From Gluconacetobacter dulcium (lineage in GTDB: Bacteria > Pseudomonadota > Alphaproteobacteria > Acetobacterales > Acetobacteraceae), in contig NZ_JABEQN010000002.1 of NCBI RefSeq assembly GCF_014174165.1, positions 62,001 through 126,000 of the forward strand: DNA of 64,000 nucleotides, in the 5' to 3' direction. Shown here piece by piece: positions 1 through 6,787 of this stretch. Below the pieces are notes generated by a model. That model did no database searches and was not told where the DNA came from. It was given only the letters and a program-made list of their open reading frames with translations. Made by a program: the position numbers and the translations under genes. Position 1 is the first letter of the stretch, and each line of letters opens with the position of its first letter.

Positions 1-55
1 TGCCGGGGTGCGCGGTGGGTGCGGCATGTGTCGCGGGGAGGGTCGTCTCGCTCAT
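1..55 (-). CDS. 5' end of an unidentified protein (partial, runs off the window)
   Basis: An ATG on the minus strand at 55-53 opens a frame that stays open to the window edge (starts MSETTLPATHAAPTAHPG). AAGGA lies about ten bases upstream of it, a plausible ribosome binding site. It follows the TonB-dependent receptor on the same strand after about 45 bases, so it is probably the next gene of that operon. Only 18 codons are visible, too few to name a family. A substrate transporter or enzyme working with the receptor would fit the context, but that is a guess. Confidence 0.45.
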   Translation of the reverse strand, partial: MSETTLPATHAAPTAHPG

Positions 56-99
56 CCGGTGGGGTCCTTGCTGGTGACGGGAGGGCGTTTCGGGGCGGC

Positions 100-2400
100 T
101 TAGTAGGTGTAGTTGATGCGTGCGCCGACGAAGCGCGGCATGCCGGGGATGACGCCGTAGAAAGTGGCCTGGGTGCCGGCCGACAGCCAGTAGCGGCGGT
201 CGGCAAGGTTCTGGCCGTAGACGGTGACCGACCAATGCTGCTTCGGTGCCGCGAAGGTCAGGAACGAGTTGACCAGGAAATAGGCCGGCGAACGATAGAT
301 GCCGGTCTGGCCGATATATTGCGGTTGGGTCTGGCGGCCGCGATAGGAATAATCGACGTCGAACGTCATCCGGTAGTCGCGGAAGACATTCCATGTGTAG
401 GTGGCGGCACCCGACAGGGTGAGGTTGGCCAGGCCCATATTGACGTTGTCGTAATTGGTGTTGATGGCCTGCCAGACGCCGGTGGCGGCGAAATTGGCCG
501 TGGTGGCCGAGCGGTTGAGGCTCTGGAACTGGGTGTAGACGCCGTTCTGGTAGCCGAAATTCTGCGTCAGGACCATGCCGTGGAACGGGTGGGCCTCGGC
601 GTCGAACTCCGCGCCGTAGATGTAGGAGCGCGGGGCGTTGACGTAGCCGCCCAGTACGCCGTAGGGCGGGACCAGGACCGTGCCCAGAATCTGCTGGTCG
701 CGGTAGTCGTAATAGAACCCGGCGGCATTGAGGCGCAGGCGGCGGTCGAACAGCATGGTCTTGAACCCGCCTTCATAGGTCAGGATCTGTTCGGGCTTGA
801 AGGGCCGGAGCTGGGCGGCCTGCTGCGTGATGTTGGCCGAGAAGCCGCCCGGCTTGAAGCCGCGGCTGAACATGACATAGCCCATGATGTTGCGCGTGAA
901 CTGGTATTGCGCGCCGACACGGCCGCCGAACTGGTTGCTCAATGCGCCGCTGCTGCCGAAATTGGTTTTGCCCTCGGTGGCGCCTGTGTCGAGGTTGTAG
1001 TTCGTGCTGGTGACGTTGAGCATCTGCCGGTCGTCGGATTCATGCAGGATCGCGCCGATCAGGCGCAGTTTGGGCAGGATGCGGTAGGAAAGCTGCACGT
1101 ACTGATTGAAATTCTGCTGGTTCTGCCGGTAGCGGGTTTCGTTCAGCGGGGTGGTGCCGGGGCGGTCGGATGAATCGTACCAGAAATTCTGCGCCATGCG
1201 CGAGCGGCTGTAATACATGCCGGTTTCCCAATGGAAGCGGGCATTGGGATCGATCGATTCCAGTTTGACTTCCTGCGAGAACACGTTCGTCTGGTTGTTG
1301 CGGAACATGTTGCCGTAGGACAGGATCGAATCCGTCTGGTTGGTCAGTTCGTGCTCGTCCGCCATCTCGTAGGCGCTGATGGTCGACAGGCGGCCCCACG
1401 AGAAATTCTTCGTATAGCGCACGTTCGCGCCCCAGAAGATGTTGTCCTCGCGCGGCTTGGTGTTGCTGCCGTCGATGCCGATGATCTTGGCGAAACGCGG
1501 GTCCAGGCCCCATTCGGTCTGGTAGAGGTCCTGCGTGACCGGAACATGGTAGGAATTGTAGAGATTGTGGCCGGAGGCGTATTCCGACTGGTCCGTCGTC
1601 CAGTGGCCGCCGATGACCAGGTTCGACGTGTCGTCGATATCCCATTTCAGCTTGGCGCGCAGGGCGCCCAGATTGGCGTTGCCGAAACCCTGACCAGCCG
1701 CGTTGTGCTGGTAGCCGCCGCCGGTCATGGACTGGCCGGCGATGCGGAACGACACGGAGCGGGAGATTGGGCCGGAGACGTAGCCTTCGACGCGGTTGCG
1801 GCCGTAGCTGGCGATGTCTTCGGTGATGCCGGCGTGGAACTGGTGCGTGGGATCGGCGGTATGGAAGTCGATTTCGCCGCCCGTGGTGGCCTGGCCGTGG
1901 GTGTAGCCCGAGGGACCGGCGGCGATGGAGATGTCGTCGAGGTCGAACATCATGCCCGTCGTCATGATCGAGACCGGCAGCGCCACGCCGTCGAGATACG
2001 GCATGGTCGATGGCGTGTTGTTCTGCGTGAAATCCATGAGGCCGACGCCGCGCAGGGTGAAGTTGAGGGCGCCCGAGCCGAAGGACGGCTGGATGGTGAG
2101 GTTGGGTGCCACGCGCTGGATGTCGGTCATGACGCGGATATTGCGGTTGGCCAGTTCCTGACGGGAAATCAGTGTTTCCGAATGGGCATTGTGCTGGCCG
2201 GCGCCGCTCGCGCCCCGGCGTGCGGACACCATGACGGCTTCGGTCGATGCGGGGGGCTTGGCGCGCGTCGGCGCGGTGGCGGGCGGGGTCTGTCCGCTCG
2301 TGTCGGCCAGGGCCGGCAGCGGCAGGATGACGCCTGCCAGGACACTGGTCATGATGGCCTGCTTCCGGAATGAAAGCGCGGCGCGGCACGGGAGGAGCAT
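100..2400 (-). CDS. TonB-dependent outer-membrane receptor
   Basis: A 766-residue protein with an N-terminal signal peptide (hydrophobic stretch around residues 15-32 ending ALAD), then a plug domain (about 65-190, with the LRGVGLMDF segment) and a beta-barrel ending in an aromatic residue (RINYTY). The barrel segments SRGFKPGGF and YGQNLADRRYW are typical of TonB-dependent receptors. Such proteins import scarce nutrients across the outer membrane using TonB-ExbBD energy. The substrate cannot be read from sequence. The gene is divergent from a GntR regulator and a pucG-like aminotransferase and shares an operator-like motif with both, so a ureide or purine-derived compound is a candidate (inference). 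It has no STN domain, so it is probably not a sigma/anti-sigma transducer. Its promoter region is AT-rich. Confidence 0.93.
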   Translation of the reverse strand: MLLPCRAALSFRKQAIMTSVLAGVILPLPALADTSGQTPPATAPTRAKPPASTEAVMVSARRGASGAGQHNAHSETLISRQELANRNIRVMTDIQRVAPNLTIQPSFGSGALNFTLRGVGLMDFTQNNTPSTMPYLDGVALPVSIMTTGMMFDLDDISIAAGPSGYTHGQATTGGEIDFHTADPTHQFHAGITEDIASYGRNRVEGYVSGPISRSVSFRIAGQSMTGGGYQHNAAGQGFGNANLGALRAKLKWDIDDTSNLVIGGHWTTDQSEYASGHNLYNSYHVPVTQDLYQTEWGLDPRFAKIIGIDGSNTKPREDNIFWGANVRYTKNFSWGRLSTISAYEMADEHELTNQTDSILSYGNMFRNNQTNVFSQEVKLESIDPNARFHWETGMYYSRSRMAQNFWYDSSDRPGTTPLNETRYRQNQQNFNQYVQLSYRILPKLRLIGAILHESDDRQMLNVTSTNYNLDTGATEGKTNFGSSGALSNQFGGRVGAQYQFTRNIMGYVMFSRGFKPGGFSANITQQAAQLRPFKPEQILTYEGGFKTMLFDRRLRLNAAGFYYDYRDQQILGTVLVPPYGVLGGYVNAPRSYIYGAEFDAEAHPFHGMVLTQNFGYQNGVYTQFQSLNRSATTANFAATGVWQAINTNYDNVNMGLANLTLSGAATYTWNVFRDYRMTFDVDYSYRGRQTQPQYIGQTGIYRSPAYFLVNSFLTFAAPKQHWSVTVYGQNLADRRYWLSAGTQATFYGVIPGMPRFVGARINYTY

Positions 2401-2833
2401 GTCTGACTTCCTTGTCTGGTCTGGCCCTGCTGGTTGGGCGATGGAGCCTGGTGGCTGGAGATGGCGTGGGGTTTATAATTTCACATATGAAATTGTCTTT
2501 TAGTCTGGTCTACAAATCGAAGGATTTTTTAGAAGCGATGTTGCATACAAGATTTAAAACAATCCGGAACGAAACGCTTTCGAAAAATGCGCGGGAATTT
2601 GAATGTGACAAAAAATTTACAAAATGACTTAATATGTTGATTTTAATGATTTAAAAAACGTCTTTTTGGCTGGGCATTGATGGGGCATTGTTTTTATGCC
2701 CATGCATTGTTCATTTCGATGGGCAATTGAATAAAAAATAATCTCCGTTGGGTGGCGCGTGGCGGAGGCTGTCTGTCGTGCTCCGGCATGATGGCGATTG
2801 CCGAACCGCATCGGTCTGCGCATACTTCCTTGT
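2401..2833. other. AT-rich divergent intergenic region between receptor and regulator
   Basis: This 433-base stretch holds no convincing gene and is clearly more AT-rich than its surroundings. It contains a 7-base inverted repeat (AATTTCA, 4-base spacer, TGAAATT) at 2477-2494, an operator-like site at 2540-2551 and, at its right end, an inverted repeat CGCATAC/GTATGCG (2819-2838) that overlaps the start codon of the GntR gene. It most likely carries the promoters of both divergent genes. The short open frames inside look random. Confidence 0.6.
2540..2551. promoter_or_regulatory. Candidate GntR/FCD operator at the receptor promoter
   Basis: GTTGCATACAAG differs at two positions from the perfect palindrome CTTGTATACAAG found before the aminotransferase. 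It lies about 140 bases upstream of the receptor start, within the AT-rich promoter region. FCD-subfamily GntR regulators commonly bind short palindromes of the TTGTATACAA type. Confidence 0.5.
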
Positions 2834-2840
2834 ATGCGAG
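2829..2840. promoter_or_regulatory. Candidate autoregulatory operator overlapping the GntR start codon
   Basis: CTTGTATGCGAG differs at two positions from CTTGTATACAAG. It spans the proposed ATG (2834-2836) and sits within a larger inverted repeat, CGCATAC at 2819-2825 and GTATGCG at 2832-2838. Binding here would block expression of the regulator itself. Confidence 0.45.
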
Positions 2841-3532
2841 ATGAAGCCGAAAAAGATGCACACAAGAACCCGCACCTGATCGAGGATCGCATTATCCATG
2901 CGGCGCTCTCCGGGCGTATCGCGCCGGGCGAACGTCTGGGCGAGAAGGAGCTGTCGGAGATTTTCGGCGTGTCGCGCACGCTGGTGCGCGAGGCGATGAT
3001 GCGCCTTCAGGCGCGGGGGATCGTGGAGGTTTCCGCGCGGCGGGGCTGGTTCGTCATCGAGCCTTCCGTCGAGGAGGCGCGGCATACCATTGATGCGCGG
3101 CGGGCGTTGGAAGTGGGTATGCTGGTGACGCTGGACCGGGCCAGTCCGGGGATGATCAGGGCATTGCGCGACCATGTGCGGGCTGAGCAGAAAGCGATTG
3201 CCAGCGGCGACCGGGCGGAGCGCAGTTATCTTCTGGGGCATTTTCACGTCTGCCTGGCCGAGACGCTAGGCAATCCGGTCCTGGCATCGCTGTTGCAGGA
3301 CCTGACGACGCGCACGGTGCTGATTGCCGCCCTGTATCAGTCGTCACACGACGCGCACGAATCCTGCGGCGAGCATGGCGGGATTATCGACGCGCTGGAA
3401 AAGGGGAACTCCACCGAGGCCGCGCGCCTGATGGATGTCCATCTCCGGCATGTCGAAAAGGCGCTGAATTATCGCAGCGCGGCGAGCCGGCTGGACCATC
3501 TGAAAGCCGCGTTGCAGGGATCGGGCACGTAA
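2834..3532 (+). CDS. GntR-family transcriptional regulator, FCD (FadR-like) subfamily
   Basis: A 232-residue regulator. Residues about 10-75 form a GntR winged helix-turn-helix (GERLGEKELSEIFGVSRTLV, then VREAMMRLQARGIVE and a wing). The remainder is an alpha-helical FCD ligand-binding domain with His residues (HFHVCLAETLGNPV, MDVHLRHVE) of the kind that bind a metal and an organic acid. I chose the ATG at 2834; a TTG at 2798 would add 12 residues and has no better ribosome site. No clear Shine-Dalgarno precedes the ATG. The gene precedes pucG on the same strand and is divergent from the receptor. Operator-like palindromes occur at all three promoters, so it is probably the local regulator and represses itself. 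The effector is unknown; a ureide or glyoxylate derivative is a guess. Confidence 0.9.
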   Translation: MRDEAEKDAHKNPHLIEDRIIHAALSGRIAPGERLGEKELSEIFGVSRTLVREAMMRLQARGIVEVSARRGWFVIEPSVEEARHTIDARRALEVGMLVTLDRASPGMIRALRDHVRAEQKAIASGDRAERSYLLGHFHVCLAETLGNPVLASLLQDLTTRTVLIAALYQSSHDAHESCGEHGGIIDALEKGNSTEAARLMDVHLRHVEKALNYRSAASRLDHLKAALQGSGT

Positions 3533-3565
3533 GCTGACGGGCGATTCCGATTGTGTTTCGGGTAG

Positions 3566-3579
3566 TCTTGTATACAAGA
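3566..3579. promoter_or_regulatory. Perfect 14-bp palindrome, candidate GntR operator for pucG
   Basis: TCTTGTATACAAGA is perfectly self-complementary and lies between the GntR gene and pucG, about 80 bases before the chosen pucG start. Related copies occur at 2540-2551 and 2829-2840. This is the best-formed copy and the one most likely to be a primary operator. Confidence 0.6.
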
Positions 3580-3661
3580 TTGTACGGGATTCGGATTGTT
3601 TCTTGCCGTGTGCATGAGCGGCGAGAGGCCGGGATTGGGCCGAGGGAAAAGGAGAGCCAGG

Positions 3662-4882
3662 GTGTTCGGACAGATTGACCCGCCGCATCGGCTGCTGATG
3701 GGGCCTGGCCCGGTGAATGTGCATCCGCGCGTATTGCGTGCGATGTCGGCGGACATGCTGGGGCAGTTCGACCCGGAGATGACGGGGTATATGAACGAGA
3801 CGATGGCGCTGTATCGCCGCGTGTTTATGACGGAGAACCGGTGGACGTTGCTGGTGGACGGCACGGCGCGGGCGGGGATCGAGGCGGCGCTGGTGTCGCT
3901 GGTTGAGCCGGGGGCGCGGCTGCTGGTGGTGCAGGCCGGGCGGTTCGGGCTGCTGCTGTCGGAGATCGGGCAGCGGATCGGAGCGGAGATCCGCACGCTG
4001 GATATTCCCTGGGGTGAGGTGGCGACGCTGGAGCAGATCGAGGCGGCGATCGTGGCGCATCGGCCGCAGGTGTTCGCGGCGATCCATGGCGATACCTCGA
4101 CGACGATGGCCCAGCCGCTGGACGGGGTGGGCGCGCTGTGCCGACGGCATGGCGTGCTGTCCTATGTCGATGCCACGGCGACGCTGGGCGGCATGGCGGT
4201 GGCGACGGATGCGTGGGGCGTGGATGTGGTGACGGGCGGCTTGCAGAAATGCATGGGTGGGCCGCCTGGGTCTTCGCCGATCACGATTTCCGACCGGGCG
4301 GCGGCGCATATCATGAAGCGGCGGCATGTCGAGGCGGGGATACGCGGCGCGGACCTGGACGAGGGGCCGGGGGCGCTGATCCGGTCGAATTACTTCGATC
4401 TGGCGATGATTATGGAATACTGGTCGGAGAAGCGGCTGAACCACCATACCGAGGCGACCAGCATGCTGTATGCGGCGCGCGAGGCGGCGCGGGTGATGGT
4501 GGAAGAAGGGCTGGAGGCGCGTTTCGCGCGGCATCGGGCGGCGGGCGCGGCGATGAGTGCCGGGCTGCGGGCGATGGGGCTGACGCTGTATGGGCAGGAT
4601 GCCTGCCGCATGACCAACGTGACGGGGGTGTATATTCCCGATTGCGTGGATGGCGAGCGGGTGCGGGCGCGGATGCGTGGGGAGTTCGAGATCGAGATCG
4701 GCACCGCGTTCGGGCCTCTGGCGGGGAAAATCTGGCGGATCGGGGCGATGGGCTACAACGCGATGCGGCACAAGGTGCTGATCACGCTCGGCGCGCTGGA
4801 TGCCGTGCTGCGTGCCGAGGGGTATGTGCCGCCGGCGGGGGCGGCGATCGAGGCGGCCCGCGCCGTTTATGACCGGTCTTGA
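3662..4882 (+). CDS. pucG: (S)-ureidoglycine-glyoxylate aminotransferase, class-V PLP enzyme
   Basis: A 406-residue class-V (fold type I) aminotransferase closely resembling Bacillus PucG. Shared signatures are GQFDPEMTGYMNETM near the N-terminus, the PLP lysine in GGLQKCMGGPPGSSP, SNYFDL, YWSEKRLNHHTEATSMLY and FGPLAGKIWRIG near the C-terminus. PucG transfers the amino group of (S)-ureidoglycine, a product of allantoin breakdown, to glyoxylate giving glycine; related enzymes are alanine- or serine-glyoxylate aminotransferases. I chose the GTG at 3662 because AAGGAGA lies 8 bases upstream and the protein then begins like its relatives; upstream ATG/TTG codons lack such a site. No other allantoin-pathway genes are visible in the window. 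It probably belongs to a GntR-controlled regulon with the divergent receptor. Confidence 0.88.
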   Translation: MFGQIDPPHRLLMGPGPVNVHPRVLRAMSADMLGQFDPEMTGYMNETMALYRRVFMTENRWTLLVDGTARAGIEAALVSLVEPGARLLVVQAGRFGLLLSEIGQRIGAEIRTLDIPWGEVATLEQIEAAIVAHRPQVFAAIHGDTSTTMAQPLDGVGALCRRHGVLSYVDATATLGGMAVATDAWGVDVVTGGLQKCMGGPPGSSPITISDRAAAHIMKRRHVEAGIRGADLDEGPGALIRSNYFDLAMIMEYWSEKRLNHHTEATSMLYAAREAARVMVEEGLEARFARHRAAGAAMSAGLRAMGLTLYGQDACRMTNVTGVYIPDCVDGERVRARMRGEFEIEIGTAFGPLAGKIWRIGAMGYNAMRHKVLITLGALDAVLRAEGYVPPAGAAIEAARAVYDRS

Positions 4883-5124
4883 AAGGTCTGTCAGGAGCCT
4901 GATCGAGGATGCGGGACGGATTGCCGCCTGTGTGCGTCCCTGGTCAGGTGCCGAATTATTCTTCCTTCCGCCAGATTCGATTGTCATCATAATTTCAACA
5001 TTGCTCTTGCGAACTTTGTTCTAGTTTCCGCCAACACCTTTCCACAGTTTCCGTGCTGTTTCCTGGGCGTCCGGGATCGGGCCGCCGGGACGGGGAGTAT
5101 GGATTCCTTCGTGCGGGGACCGGG

Positions 5125-5703
5125 ATGCTGCCTTCGGATGACGAGCGAATCTCCTGGGTCGCCAGTCAGGTTCTGCCGCATGAAGCCGCCTTGCGGACAT
5201 GGCTGCGCCGGTTTCGGGATATCGATATCGACGATATCGTCCAGGACAGCTACGCGGCGATGATTACGGCCGATATCGCCGGTATCCGCAATCCGCGCGC
5301 CTACCTGTTTACGGTCGCCCGCAGCGTGGTGCTGCGCCACTATCGGCGCTCACGCATTATTTCCATCACGGCGCTGACGGATTTCGACGCGCAAAGCATC
5401 GTGGATGACGGGGCGGATGCCGAGCGGGCGCTCGGCGCCCGGCAGGAGCTTGCCCGTCTCTACACGTTCATCGAGGAGCTACCGCAGCGTTGTCGCCACA
5501 TTCTCCTGCACAGAAAACTCGACGGATTATCGCAGCGCGAGGTCGCGCAGCGCATGGGTGTGTCGGAAAGCGTGGTCGAAAAACAATTGGCCAGGGCATT
5601 GCGTGCGCTCAATGGCATGTTCAGGGAGCCTGGCTCCGGCGAACGGCCTGCTGATGGCGGGGATGTTCGCGCGACACGACGACGCGATACCGGAACATGG
5701 TGA
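5125..5703 (+). CDS. ECF sigma factor, FecI type
   Basis: A 192-residue sigma-70-family factor of the extracytoplasmic-function class. Region 2 lies at about residues 15-85 (DIDDIVQDSYAAM, then NPRAYLFTVARSVVLRHYRR) and region 4 at about 115-170 (LPQRCRHILLHRKLDGLSQR, then EVAQRMGVSESVVEKQL). The ATG at 5125 is preceded by a weak purine-rich site; an upstream ATG at 5053 is possible but adds unconserved residues. The next gene, a FecR-like anti-sigma factor, overlaps its 3' end by about 40 bases, and a receptor with an STN signalling domain follows. This is the standard cell-surface signalling arrangement, in which a ligand at the receptor releases the sigma factor to transcribe the receptor gene. 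Confidence 0.9.
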   Translation: MLPSDDERISWVASQVLPHEAALRTWLRRFRDIDIDDIVQDSYAAMITADIAGIRNPRAYLFTVARSVVLRHYRRSRIISITALTDFDAQSIVDDGADAERALGARQELARLYTFIEELPQRCRHILLHRKLDGLSQREVAQRMGVSESVVEKQLARALRALNGMFREPGSGERPADGGDVRATRRRDTGTW

Positions 5704-6651
5704 GACATGCGCGCATCCGGTCGATGAAGCGGCATTCGCCTGGATCGTGCGGCTGGATCGGGGCGCGCTTGCGCCCGAGGCCGCTCGGGAACTGGATGCC
5801 TGGCTGACTGCGGACAGCCGGCATCGGGGGGCCTTCCTGCGGGCGAAGGCGCTGTGGCGTTCGGCCGATCGCGTTGCGGCTTTTCGGGTTCCCGAGGGGA
5901 CGGTGCCGGCGGAGGACCCTGTTCCGCCCGGTTTCGTGGGGCGGCGCCGGATGGTGGGATCGGTTGCGGCTTCGCTGCTGGTCGGCGCGACGCTGGGCGC
6001 GACGGTCGGGCCGGCCGAAGCGTATGAGCCGGTGCGATTTTTTCGCTCCGGTTCGGAATTGCCGAAGCCTGTTCGACTGGCCGGCGGGGATTTTCGCCTC
6101 GATCGGACCTCGCAGTTTCTTTGTCTTCAGCGCGGTGATCGGATCCATGCCGATCTTCTGGCCGGGCGTGTCAGGGTGGACTGGCGGCAGGGGCCGATCT
6201 CGGTGCGGGCCGGGAGGGTGGAACTGGACACCGTGGCGGCATCGCTCGTGATGCGCTGGGACGCCGACGGGGAAAGCGTGCTGTTGCTGGATGGAGACGC
6301 CCGGCTGCGGGGTGGTGCCGGGCAGCCCGTGCGCAGGCTGCGCCGGGCGCAATGGGTCCGGCTGTCTCCCTCCGGCATGTGGGAGGAGGGAAGCCTGAGC
6401 GCGGATGACCTGGATTACGTCTCTGCCTGGAGCCACGGGCGGCTGGAATTGCGGGCCACGCCGGTCGGCGAGGCGATCAGACGGATCAATTTCTATAACG
6501 ATAGAAAAATCTTCTCTTCCAGCGCGGCGCTGTCGCGTCAGCGGATTGACGGGATTTTTTCGCGACCGAGCCCGAGACCTTCGCCCGCAGTCTTTGCCGC
6601 ATGTTTCATGTCAGGCTGGTGTTGTCCGGGCGGGGGCTGGAACTGCGCTGA
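5663..6651 (+). pseudogene. FecR-like anti-sigma factor, reading frame shifted near the C-terminus
   Basis: The product has an N-terminal FecR/DUF4880 domain (AFAWIVRLDRGALAPEAARE), one transmembrane segment (VGSVAASLLVGATLGATVG), a periplasmic FecR domain and a C-terminal STN-like region (LELRATPVGEAIRRINFYND). After ...QRIDGIF the frame continues with an unrelated Pro/Ser-rich tail to a stop at 6679. Stepping back one base at the T6 run (6555-6560) restores a typical FecR ending (ATEPETFARSL...RMFHVRLVLSGRGLELR) with a stop at 6649-6651. The sequence is therefore one T short of an intact gene, through mutation, sequencing error or, less likely, programmed slippage. The start is ATG 5663 or 5654, overlapping the sigma gene, which implies translational coupling. 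The bulk of the protein is intact, so function may survive. Confidence 0.8.
6555..6560 (+). other. Probable frameshift site (T6 run) in the fecR-like gene
   Basis: The codons read GGG ATT TTT TCG. A seventh T would give GGG ATT TTT TTC and restore the expected FecR C-terminus through to the TGA at 6649-6651. A Phe tRNA on TTT could re-pair after a minus-one slip, so slippage is possible in principle. Homopolymer loss or a sequencing error is simpler. Confidence 0.75.
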
Positions 6652-6787
6652 CACGGACTTGCCGCCTTTTGGAGGCTGAAGATTTTCTGTCAGAAAAGCT
6701 TAATAAAAATAAGGGGGTTTTGAGAGGAGGGTTTTGCGCTCTGCGGGATCGAGTAGGGGAACGTATCATTGATGGATATGAAAAACC

